From JAXHMM01 sp964528445 (GTDB taxonomy: Bacteria > Bacteroidota > Rhodothermia > Balneolales > Balneolaceae), in assembly GCA_964528445.1 (NCBI GenBank), contig CAZGSL010000020.1, positions 1-36,181 of the forward strand: a DNA stretch of 36,181 nt, read 5' to 3'. Made by a program: the position numbers and the translations under genes. The notes beneath the pieces were generated by a model. The model saw nothing but the letters and a program-made list of their open reading frames with translations, did no database searches and was not told the origin of the DNA. Shown here piece after piece: positions 8,497 through 15,290 of this stretch. Every line of letters starts with the position of its first letter. Within the stretch, counting starts at the first letter, position 1.

Positions 8497-9108
8497 TTAC
8501 GACAGTTCCATCGCCGTTCTCAGGCGGTATCCCTGCAAGATACGGTCGACCGCCTCCTCGATGAACAGCTCGCGGTCGATGCGGCTGTCCAGCCGGCGGG
8601 AGAACAGGACCGAGAGCACGCCATGCAGCTGAGCCCAGAGAACATAAGCCGCCAGGACCGGCCGGGATTCATCCACCGCCCCCTCGGCCACCCCCTGCTC
8701 GATGACTTCCCCCACGATCCGGTAGCCCCGCCGGGCCTTCCGGAATTTCTCCCGGGGATAGCGCGCCATATCGTCCGAGTTCACCCGGTAGATCACCTGG
8801 TACTCGCGGGGGTTCTCAAGGGCGAAGTCCACATACTCCCGGGCGAGGTTTTCAAGTTTCTGAACGGCCTCCCCGGTCCCGCGGGCCACCCGTTCCAGCC
8901 GGTCGTTCAGCTCCTCGATGCTCTGTTCCATGACCGAGTGGATCAAGTCGTCCTTGTTCTCGAAATGGAGATAGATACTGGTCGCCGTCACCCCCGCCTC
9001 CGCGGCAATTTTCCGCAGCGAGCACCCGCGGTAGCCCTTCTCCAGCAGCAGTTTCCTGCAGGCGTCCAGCAGTTCCGATTTCAGTCCGTTTCCCTGATCC
9101 TTCTTCAT
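8497..9108 (-). CDS. TetR family regulator, probably of fatty acid degradation
   Basis: A 203-aa one-domain regulator. The N-terminal helix-turn-helix is clear at about 28-55 (SLRKIAAEAGVTATSIYLHF followed by NKDDL), the standard TetR pattern. The C-terminal ligand domain has NPREYQVIYRVN, resembling TetR proteins with a WHG-type C-terminal domain. It lies 27 bp upstream of fadE in the same direction, so the likely ligand is an acyl-CoA, as for FadR/PsrA-like TetR proteins; this is inferred from position only. A promoter with a palindrome over its expected start site (9120-9134) lies just upstream, suggesting autoregulation of a tetR-fadE operon. Confidence 0.88.
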   Translation of the reverse strand: MKKDQGNGLKSELLDACRKLLLEKGYRGCSLRKIAAEAGVTATSIYLHFENKDDLIHSVMEQSIEELNDRLERVARGTGEAVQKLENLAREYVDFALENPREYQVIYRVNSDDMARYPREKFRKARRGYRIVGEVIEQGVAEGAVDESRPVLAAYVLWAQLHGVLSVLFSRRLDSRIDRELFIEEAVDRILQGYRLRTAMELS

Positions 9109-9119
9109 CGCGGTCGTCG

Positions 9120-9134
9120 GTTAACGGTGTTAAC
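9120..9134. promoter_or_regulatory. palindromic operator for the TetR regulator
   Basis: GTTAAC-ggt-GTTAAC is two perfect 6-bp palindromes in a mirror arrangement, 11 bp upstream of the TetR start codon and just downstream of the predicted -10 box. TetR proteins bind such short inverted repeats across or beside the transcription start. Binding by the adjacent regulator is inferred. Confidence 0.6.
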
Positions 9135-9137
9135 TCA

Positions 9138-9166
9138 TGATTACAGAATTCTGCTCTCAATTGCAA
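9138..9166 (-). promoter_or_regulatory. promoter of tetR-fadE
   Basis: On the minus strand TTGCAA (9161-9166), a 17-nt spacer and TAATCA (9138-9143). The spacer contains a 10-bp palindrome CAGAATTCTG (9144-9153), a possible second site for a regulator. Transcription should start near 9131, inside the GTTAAC operator. Confidence 0.5.
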
Positions 9167-9184
9167 CGGCCGCGTCAGGATCCA

Positions 9185-9856
9185 CTACTCGCCGGCCAGC
9201 CGGAAGTCGAGGTATTTGATCGACTTGCCGTTCTCCAGGTGTTTCCGCTCGTAGTAGGTTTTGACCGTCAGCAGATCGTGGTCCGGGCGCTCCCGGTAGA
9301 CGTCGTCCACTTTTTCGCCGAGGAGGCATCCCTCCTCTTCGATGACCTCCAGCGTATAGTCAAAAAGCATCTTGCTGTCGGTTTTCAGCCGTATGGGACC
9401 GCCCGGCTTCAGGACGCGCCGGTAGATCTCCAGGAATTTGGGCGCGGTCAGCCGCTTGTTGCGGTCCGGAGAGCGGGGATAGGGATCCGGGAAGGTAATC
9501 CAGAGCTCCTCCACCTCTCCCGGTCCGAAATATTCGTGAAGGTGATCGATATAGATGCGAAGGAAGCGGACGTTCTCCAGCTTCTCCTCCAGCGCCCGCC
9601 GGGCCCCTTTCCAGATCCGCGCACCCTTGATGTCCACGCCTACAAAGTTCCGGTCCGGGTATCGCCGCGCCAGATCCAGGGTGTATTCGCCCTTCCCGCA
9701 GGCCAGCTCGAGCGTTACGGGATTCCCGTTCCCGAAGACTTCGTCGGACCAGGAACCGGCCGGCTTCTCCTCTTCCCTGCCCTGGTAATCGGTCAGTTCG
9801 AGCACATTGCGGAAGCGGCCGATCTCTTCGAATCGTTCCAGTTTGTTCTTGCCCAT
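9185..9856 (-). CDS. trmB: tRNA (guanine-N7-)-methyltransferase
   Basis: SAM-dependent enzyme that makes m7G46 in the variable loop of tRNAs. The 223-aa protein has the TrmB signatures in order: a SAM-binding loop LELACGKGEYTLDLA (about 49-63), FVGVDIKGARIWKGA, and the family-specific WITFPDPYPRSPDRNKRL segment that carries substrate-contact residues, followed by LKPGGPIRLKTDS. The length is normal. It is the last gene of a probable thioredoxin-fold gene-pdxH-trmB operon, 49 bp after pdxH. The stop is followed by the tetR promoter region. No Shine-Dalgarno is seen. Confidence 0.95.
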   Translation of the reverse strand: MGKNKLERFEEIGRFRNVLELTDYQGREEEKPAGSWSDEVFGNGNPVTLELACGKGEYTLDLARRYPDRNFVGVDIKGARIWKGARRALEEKLENVRFLRIYIDHLHEYFGPGEVEELWITFPDPYPRSPDRNKRLTAPKFLEIYRRVLKPGGPIRLKTDSKMLFDYTLEVIEEEGCLLGEKVDDVYRERPDHDLLTVKTYYERKHLENGKSIKYLDFRLAGE

Positions 9857-9905
9857 GGGGGATTGCGTAACTCAGGTAAGGTTTGACGTCCGCCGCGGGT
9901 GACCA

Positions 9906-10577
9906 TCAGGGAGCGAGGCGGATGATCTCCCACCCCGGCTCCTCCCGGCGGTAGAGCAGCCGGTCGTGCATCCGTTTCTCCCGGCCCTGCCAGAATTCGA
10001 TGCTCCCGGGGTTCAGCACATATCCTCCCCAACGGTCTGGAAGGGGGACCTCCTCTCCCTCGAACTGCCGGCGATACTGCTCAAAACGCTCGTCCAGGTC
10101 CTCCCGCGAATCCACGCGCTCGCTCTGTTCGGAGGCCCAGGCGCCGATCTGGCTGGGACGGGGACGCTGGCGGAAATAGTTGCTCGACTCCTTGCGGGTG
10201 AGTTTCTCGACAGTGCCCTCCATGCGCACCTGCCGTGAGAGAGCGCGCCAGTAGATGCAGAGCGCCGCGCGGGGATTTTCGGCCAGCTCCCTTCCTTTCC
10301 GGCTTTCGTAATTGGTGTAGAAACGGAATCCGCGCTCATCGAATCCCTTGAGAAGGACGATGCGGGCGGAGGGAACGGCATCGGAAGAGGCGGTAGCCAG
10401 GGTCATGGCGTTGGGATCCACCAGCTCGGCCGAGAGGGCCTGTTCAAACCAGTGGGCAAATTGGGAAATGGGGTTCGGATCCACGCTCTCTCCGTTGAGA
10501 GGGGCCCCGGCATATTCGCGGCGCAGGGCTTCCACCCTGTCGGATACCCCGGACGATTTGCGGCCTTTTATCTTCAT
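9906..10577 (-). CDS. pdxH: pyridoxamine 5'-phosphate oxidase
   Basis: FMN enzyme that oxidises pyridoxamine or pyridoxine 5'-phosphate to pyridoxal 5'-phosphate (PLP), the last step of B6 synthesis and salvage. The 223-aa protein has the FMN-binding split-barrel features of PdxH: MTLATASSDAVPSARIVLLKGFD, where the residues after MTLAT contact FMN, then FYTNYESRKGRELAENPRAAL, QVRMEGTVEKL, and the C-terminal FWQGREKRMHDRL with the conserved RLHDR-like end. The frame stays open 11 codons upstream, but the ATG at 10577 overlaps the stop of the preceding gene as ATGA, the usual sign of translational coupling, and is preferred. Confidence 0.94.
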   Translation of the reverse strand: MKIKGRKSSGVSDRVEALRREYAGAPLNGESVDPNPISQFAHWFEQALSAELVDPNAMTLATASSDAVPSARIVLLKGFDERGFRFYTNYESRKGRELAENPRAALCIYWRALSRQVRMEGTVEKLTRKESSNYFRQRPRPSQIGAWASEQSERVDSREDLDERFEQYRRQFEGEEVPLPDRWGGYVLNPGSIEFWQGREKRMHDRLLYRREEPGWEIIRLAP

Positions 10578-11155
10578 CCGAAATAGCCGGGTTCGTTGCC
10601 GCTTTTCCACTTGATGTTGCAGCCCATGCTGGGCTTCTGCTCCCCGACGGTTTCGCCCTCCTCCAGCAGCAGGTCCATCGCCTCGCGGAGGTCGCTTCCG
10701 TCGACCGGCTCCCCGTTGCCGGGCCGGCTGTCGTCAAACTGTCCGCGGTAAACCAGCTCCAGGTTCTCATCAAAGAGAAAGAAATCCGGCGTACAGGCCG
10801 CGCGGTACCTGCGGGCGACCTCCTGGGACTCGTCGTAAAGATAGGGAAAAGGGAAATCGTACTCCTCGGCAACCTCCTTCATCCGGTCGGGATGGTCGTC
10901 GGGATAGTTCTCCACGTCGTTGGAGCTGATGGCGACCACCTCCACGCCCCTGTCCATGTATTCCGCGGCAACATCCACCAGTTCTTCGAGGATGTGCTGC
11001 ACATAGGGACAGTGGTTGCACATGAAGATAACCAGCAGCGCGCGGGCGCCTTCAAAATCGGAAAGCGACACGCTGCCGCCGTCCACCGTATCAGGTAGCG
11101 TAAAATCCGGGGCACGAGTCCCCAGTTCAAGCATCGTGGAAAGGGTGCTGGACAT
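10574..11155 (-). CDS. thioredoxin-fold (redoxin/AhpC-TSA-like) protein
   Basis: A 193-aa cytoplasmic protein without a signal peptide. It opens with the peroxiredoxin-type start APDFTLPDTVDGGSVSLSDF, followed by ALLVIFMCNHCPYVQHI; the CNHC pair (about residues 46-49) is the CXXC active site. VVAISSNDVENYPDDHPD and TPDFFLFDENLELVYRGQFDD (about 120-140) follow. This is the PRX-like family with a CNHCPYV motif; members are presumed thiol-disulfide oxidoreductases or peroxidases, without an established substrate. It heads a probable operon with pdxH (4-bp overlap) and trmB. CCAACC with AAAAG lies 21 nt before the ATG. Confidence 0.88.
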   Translation of the reverse strand: MSSTLSTMLELGTRAPDFTLPDTVDGGSVSLSDFEGARALLVIFMCNHCPYVQHILEELVDVAAEYMDRGVEVVAISSNDVENYPDDHPDRMKEVAEEYDFPFPYLYDESQEVARRYRAACTPDFFLFDENLELVYRGQFDDSRPGNGEPVDGSDLREAMDLLLEEGETVGEQKPSMGCNIKWKSGNEPGYFG

Positions 11156-11290
11156 AACGTATTGCGTATTTCTTTTGGTTGGGATTTCCTGCCGGCCAGG
11201 ATCGCGCCGGATTAAAACTACAAAGTAACGGGATAAACAGTTCCCTGCGCGGGCGGTGTCCGATAAAACGGAAGAGGGGCAAAATAAAAT

Positions 11291-11376
11291 GCCCGATATC
11301 TACAAGCGTTAGGTGTTTATGCTTAGAAAGCTACTATCTAGTCGGAAACTAGGTAGGATTTTGTAGATATCGGGCG
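11291..11376. repeat. palindromic element, possible MITE
   Basis: Two perfect 15-bp inverted arms (11291-11305 and 11361-11375, beginning GCCCGATATC) enclose 55 bp. Inside is a second hairpin: CTAC (11331-11334) with GTAG (11353-11356) and CTAGT (11338-11342) with ACTAG (11348-11352), with a TAT bulge between. TAAAAT flanks the element on both sides (11285-11290 and 11377-11382), a candidate 6-bp target duplication, although the surroundings are A/T-rich. It lies in the 295-bp gap between the radical SAM and thioredoxin-fold genes (11156-11450), where I see no gene. It could instead be a large 3'-end RNA hairpin of the radical SAM gene. No transposase is nearby. Confidence 0.45.
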
Positions 11377-11450
11377 TAAAATTTTTATCGACAGATAGTA
11401 AACGAATCTTAGCCCTTTTTGTTTCACGCTTTCGAGGGGATATTTTCCTT

Positions 11451-12527
11451 TTACTCCCCGCCCGGCTTCCCGCCGAAAAGATCCCTCTGGCTCCCGCTGC
11501 GGCGGATAAAGGCGTCCCTGTTCAGCTCCGCCGGCTTCCGCTCCAGGCCCAGCTTCTTCGCATGGAGCCGGAACAGGGATCGTATCTGTTCGGCGAAGTC
11601 TCCCTCCCCGTGAAAACGCCTGCCGAATTCCGGCTCGTTCAGCTTGCCGTCCCTCATCCCGCGAATGCGGTTCAGCACCTTCTCTTTCCGGTCGGGGAAA
11701 TGGTGTTCCAGCCACTCACCGAACAGATCCTTCACCCCGTGAGGGAGGCGGACCAGGGTGTAGCCGGCATGGGTCGCCCCCGCTTCCGCCGCGGCCTCCA
11801 GTATGGCCGGCACCTCGTGGTCGGTCAGCCCCGGCACGATCGGGGCCACGTTCACTCCCGCCGGGATGCCGTTCTCCCGCAGTTTCCCGATCGCCTCCAG
11901 GCGGCGGTAGGGCTGCGTGGTACGCGGCTCCATCACCCGCGCCAGATCCCGGTCCAGTGTGGTCACCGAGAGGGTCACCTGCGCCGCGCCCGCATCCGCC
12001 AGTTTTTTCAAATGGTCGATATCGCGGGTAACGAGGTAGTTCTTGGTGATAACGCTCACCGGGTTCCGAAAGCGCGCCAGGACCTCCAGGCATCCCCGGG
12101 TAATCTCCAGCTCCCGTTCGACCGGCTGATAGGGATCGGTTACCCCGCTCATGACGATGGTCCGGGGCGTCCAGGAGGTAGAAGAAAGCGCCCGGCGCAG
12201 CTTTTCGGGGGCTTCGTACTTGACCATGATGCGCGACTCGAAATCGAGTCCGGCCGAAAAACCCAGGAATTCATGGGTGGGGCGGGCATAACAGTAGATG
12301 CAGCCGTGCTCACATCCCCGGTAGGGGTTGACGCTCGCATCGAAAGGGATGTCCGGGCTGTCGTTGGTGGCGATGATCTGCTTGCTGTCGTCCGCGTAAA
12401 ACCGGGTGTCGGGACTCGGTTTCTCGCCGGTCTCCTCGTCCAGGTCGTAGTCGGTATAGGTTCCCTCGAAACGATTGGGGGGATTGTCCGAACTGCCCCG
12501 TCCGCGTATGGGATTTTTGTCGCTCAT
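11451..12527 (-). CDS. PA0069 family radical SAM protein
   Basis: A 358-aa radical SAM protein. The cluster motif is C72-X3-C76-X2-C79 (NPYRGCEHGCIYCYARPTHE), which binds the [4Fe-4S] cluster that cleaves SAM. The RGxSxxxPxNRFE-type N-terminus (GRGSSDNPPNRFEG) and the downstream MSGVTDPYQPVER, VITKNYLVTRDID and APIVPGLTD segments are those of the PA0069 family, related in fold to spore photoproduct lyase; its reaction is not known. The frame is open 35 codons further upstream, but the ATG at 12527 matches the family start. It stands alone, 71 bp after the class III aminotransferase gene in the same direction. Its 3' flank holds the inverted-repeat element. Confidence 0.9.
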   Translation of the reverse strand: MSDKNPIRGRGSSDNPPNRFEGTYTDYDLDEETGEKPSPDTRFYADDSKQIIATNDSPDIPFDASVNPYRGCEHGCIYCYARPTHEFLGFSAGLDFESRIMVKYEAPEKLRRALSSTSWTPRTIVMSGVTDPYQPVERELEITRGCLEVLARFRNPVSVITKNYLVTRDIDHLKKLADAGAAQVTLSVTTLDRDLARVMEPRTTQPYRRLEAIGKLRENGIPAGVNVAPIVPGLTDHEVPAILEAAAEAGATHAGYTLVRLPHGVKDLFGEWLEHHFPDRKEKVLNRIRGMRDGKLNEPEFGRRFHGEGDFAEQIRSLFRLHAKKLGLERKPAELNRDAFIRRSGSQRDLFGGKPGGE

Positions 12528-12598
12528 GGAACGTGTTCCAACGTGTGTCGTTCGCCTTATCGTGTCTGTCGGGCATCTTCCCCGCCCAAAAAAGGGCG

Positions 12599-13795
12599 CT
12601 ACGTGCCGGTGGCGGCCGCCTGGCGCACGCACTCCAGGATCGTATCAAGGGTGTCCGCGAGCAGGTCGTCGCCGATGATCAGCGGCGGGGCCAGCCGCAC
12701 GAGGGTCTCGGAGTGCAGCGTCCATCCCAGGATCACTCCCCGCTCCAGGCAGAGGCTCACGGCGCGCCGGCAGAGCTCCGGGGATTCCAGCTCCATGCCG
12801 AGCATCGCCCCCCTCCCCCGAAGCTCCACGATGCCCTCCCCTTTCAGCACCTTTCGCGCCTGACGCTCGATCTCCGCGGCCCGTTCGGCGTACGTCTCCC
12901 CCAGCAGCTCCCGCAGGGTTGCCAGGGCCGCCGCGCAGGAGACGGGGTGTCCCCCGAACGTGGTGACGTGATTGAGCGGGGGATCCCGCCGGAAAGCGGT
13001 AAACAGGTCGGACGAGGAGACGAACGCTCCCAGCGGCATTCCCCCGCCCATCGCCTTCGCCAGGCAGAGGATGTCGGGGGTCACGCCGTAGTGCTCAAAA
13101 GCGAACAGCGGCCCGGTGCGCCGGAAGCCGGTCTGGATCTCATCAAAGATAAGCAGCGCCCCATTCTCGCGGCATCTCCCGCGCAGCTCCTCCAGCCACT
13201 CCTTTTCGGCGGGTATGATGCCCCCCTCTCCCTGGATCGGTTCCAGGATAACCGCGGCCGTCTCCCCGTCGATGGCATCCAGCTCACCGTATCCGTTGAA
13301 GTCCAGGAAGCGGACGCCCGGCAGAAGCGGCTCATAGGGATCCCGGTAGATCTCCCGTCCGGTGACGCTGAGCGATCCGTGGGTATCCCCGTGATAACTC
13401 CCGCGGAACGAAACGAGCTTATGCCGCCCCGTATGTTTCTTCGCCAGCTTCAGGGCACCCTCCACCGCCTCCGTCCCGCTGTTCACGAAATAGACCCGGT
13501 CGAGCGCATTCGGAAGCTGCCCCGTCAGCAGTCCGGCATATTCCGCCTGGGCTTCCTGGATGTACTCCCCGTACACCATCACGTGCATGTGGCGTCCGGC
13601 CTGCTCCTTCACAGCTCCCACCACGGCGGGATGGGAGTGTCCCAGCGAACTCACCGCGATGCCAGAGATAAAGTCGACGTAACGGCGTCCCCCGGCGGTA
13701 AAAATAAAGGGTCCCTCCGCGCGGTCGACCTCCAGTCCGGCGGGAGAATCGCTGGTCTGGGCCACATGGTCGTAAAACTGCTGGCGATGATTCAA
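12599..13795 (-). CDS. class III aminotransferase, acetylornithine-type
   Basis: PLP-dependent aminotransferase of 398 aa, fold type I subgroup III (ornithine/acetylornithine/GABA aminotransferases). Visible motifs: VYFVNSGTEAVEGALKLA (about 101-118), SYHGDTHGSLSV, ILEPIQGEGG (183-192), LLIFDEIQTGFRRTG with the PLP-contacting Asp, and LAKAMGGGMPLG with K247 as the Schiff-base lysine. The exact amine donor cannot be told; ArgD-like or LysJ-like roles are possible, and no arginine genes are adjacent. The start codon is TTG: an in-frame stop lies 11-12 codons upstream with no ATG or GTG between, and the protein begins as homologues do. The upstream region is shared with the divergent beta-helix gene, with a TATAAT box on this strand at 13859-13864. 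Confidence 0.88.
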   Translation of the reverse strand: MNHRQQFYDHVAQTSDSPAGLEVDRAEGPFIFTAGGRRYVDFISGIAVSSLGHSHPAVVGAVKEQAGRHMHVMVYGEYIQEAQAEYAGLLTGQLPNALDRVYFVNSGTEAVEGALKLAKKHTGRHKLVSFRGSYHGDTHGSLSVTGREIYRDPYEPLLPGVRFLDFNGYGELDAIDGETAAVILEPIQGEGGIIPAEKEWLEELRGRCRENGALLIFDEIQTGFRRTGPLFAFEHYGVTPDILCLAKAMGGGMPLGAFVSSSDLFTAFRRDPPLNHVTTFGGHPVSCAAALATLRELLGETYAERAAEIERQARKVLKGEGIVELRGRGAMLGMELESPELCRRAVSLCLERGVILGWTLHSETLVRLAPPLIIGDDLLADTLDTILECVRQAAATGT

Positions 13796-13855
13796 AACGC
13801 GTTTACCCGGATCGTTTTAATGATGCAATGTTTTCGTTTGTCTCCCGGACAGGGG

Positions 13856-13864
13856 TATATTATA
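13856..13864. promoter_or_regulatory. overlapping divergent promoter boxes
   Basis: The stretch TATATTATA reads as TATATT on the plus strand, 35 nt before the beta-helix lipoprotein ATG, and as TATAAT on the minus strand (13859-13864), 63 nt before the aminotransferase TTG. T-rich sequence at 13831-13840 precedes it on the plus strand. Confidence 0.4.
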
Positions 13865-13896
13865 AGAAACCTGGTCCCAATAATTCAGAGGAACAC

Positions 13897-15162
13897 ATGA
13901 AATTTAACACCCTCTTCCGTCCATCATCCGTCCTGCTGCTCTCCCTGCTGACGGCAGTGTCGTGCATGCCGGTGAGCGAGCCTTCCTGCCGCATCGAGCT
14001 CGTCCCCTCCGATACCCGGGAGGAGATCCAGCGCGCGCTTGACCGGGCGGAGCCGGGCTGCACCGTCGCCTTCGGAGAGGGGACCTTCGAGCTTGACACG
14101 ACCCTGAGAGTGGACGGCAAATCGGAACTGACCCTGGAGGGAAGGGGACGGAGCAGCACCGTGCTCTCCTTCGCGGGAGGCGGTCCGGACGAGGCGGGGA
14201 TGCTTGTAACCGGTTCACAAGACATTATCACACGGGATTTCACCATCCGGGACCCTTCGGGAAGCGGAATCGTGTTCGTCGAGAGCCAACGCATCGCCAT
14301 GCGAAGGATGGGGGCGGAATGGAGCGGGGAGCCCGGCGGCGACAACGGGGAGTACGGGTTCTACCCCATCTTAAGCACCAACATCCTTATCGAGGAGTGC
14401 TACGCCTTCGGAGCCACCGACGCGGGGATTTACGTGGGACAGTCGGACGGGGCTGTCATCCGAAACTCCGTAGCGGAAGGCAACGTGATCGGCATAGAGG
14501 TATCCAACGCGGCAAACGTGGACGTCTACGGGAACAGGGCGGCGGACAACACCGCGGGGATCATCGTGCTCAACCTGCCCGGACTCTCGCGCTACGGCGA
14601 GCGTACGAGGGTGTTTGACAACCGGGTGGAGAACAACAGACGGCTGAATTTTGCCCACGAGGAGGAGATCGCGGCACAAGTGCCGGCGGGAACCGGCATC
14701 CTCCTCCTCAGCGCCCGGCAGGCGGAGATTTTTGACAACACCCTCTCGGGGAACAACGTCGCCGGCACGGCCGTGGCCAGCTACAGCGCCTTCGCGGAGC
14801 TGGGAATCTCTCCTGAGGCGGAGGACCCGGAGTACAACCCGTACCCGGGCGGCGTGTACATCCACGGCAACACCTTCAGCAGGGAGAACCTCTACCCCGA
14901 CCCGGACCGCCAGCCCCTCTTCGGCTCCCTGCTGCATCAGGCGTTCGGTACGGACCCCATACCCGACATCCTCCTGGACGGTATTTTCGCCCCGGAAAGC
15001 GGGGAATCCGGCGGGATCTGCCTGGAAAACAATTCGGGCTCCCGCTTTGCGAACCTCCGCCTGACCGACGACTTTCCGGAGAACATAAGCTTTGACGAGG
15101 AGCCGCACTCCTGCAGCATGGATCCCCTCCCGGAAGTCGTGATCGACGTGCCCGGGGAGTGA
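13897..15162 (+). CDS. parallel beta-helix repeat lipoprotein
   Basis: A 421-aa exported lipoprotein. The N-terminus has a basic start, the hydrophobic core VLLLSLLTAVS and a lipobox-like Cys at residue 23, so it is probably lipid-anchored. The rest is a right-handed parallel beta-helix: an opening REEIQRALDRAEPGCTVAFGEG, then repeated short strands with the NxIxxN-type turns of NosD/pectate-lyase-like proteins, for example GIYVGQSDGAVIRNSVAEGN and NVDVYGNRAADNTAGI. It resembles the Shewanella-type beta_helix_1 family. Such folds usually bind or cut polysaccharides, but I see no catalytic residues I can name. The frame is open 23 codons further upstream; the ATG at 13897 gives a proper signal peptide. 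It precedes the large T9SS protein by 128 bp. Confidence 0.85.
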   Translation: MKFNTLFRPSSVLLLSLLTAVSCMPVSEPSCRIELVPSDTREEIQRALDRAEPGCTVAFGEGTFELDTTLRVDGKSELTLEGRGRSSTVLSFAGGGPDEAGMLVTGSQDIITRDFTIRDPSGSGIVFVESQRIAMRRMGAEWSGEPGGDNGEYGFYPILSTNILIEECYAFGATDAGIYVGQSDGAVIRNSVAEGNVIGIEVSNAANVDVYGNRAADNTAGIIVLNLPGLSRYGERTRVFDNRVENNRRLNFAHEEEIAAQVPAGTGILLLSARQAEIFDNTLSGNNVAGTAVASYSAFAELGISPEAEDPEYNPYPGGVYIHGNTFSRENLYPDPDRQPLFGSLLHQAFGTDPIPDILLDGIFAPESGESGGICLENNSGSRFANLRLTDDFPENISFDEEPHSCSMDPLPEVVIDVPGE

Positions 15163-15290
15163 ACGCAGACGGGTCGGCCGGCCTGCAACCGGTTATTGTG
15201 TGTTTTCCAAAATATCGGCAAGTTTCCGCCATGGAGAGGTTCTCCCCAAAAGACAAACGGTATTACAGGTAACAATCCCGCCATTACCCC

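Noticed and set aside
6496..9219. A 907-codon open frame antisense to fadE and tetR
   Set aside because: It mirrors the GC-rich codon pattern of the real genes, has no recognisable domain and no start context.
11291..11375. Integron attC site suggested by GCGTTAGGT next to a stem arm
   Set aside because: The matching R'' half (RYYYAAC at proper distance) is not found on either side, the space between arms is too short for a cassette, and no integrase is present.
12533..13900. A 455-codon open frame antisense to the class III aminotransferase
   Set aside because: It is a shadow frame without any family features; the aminotransferase is unambiguous on the other strand.
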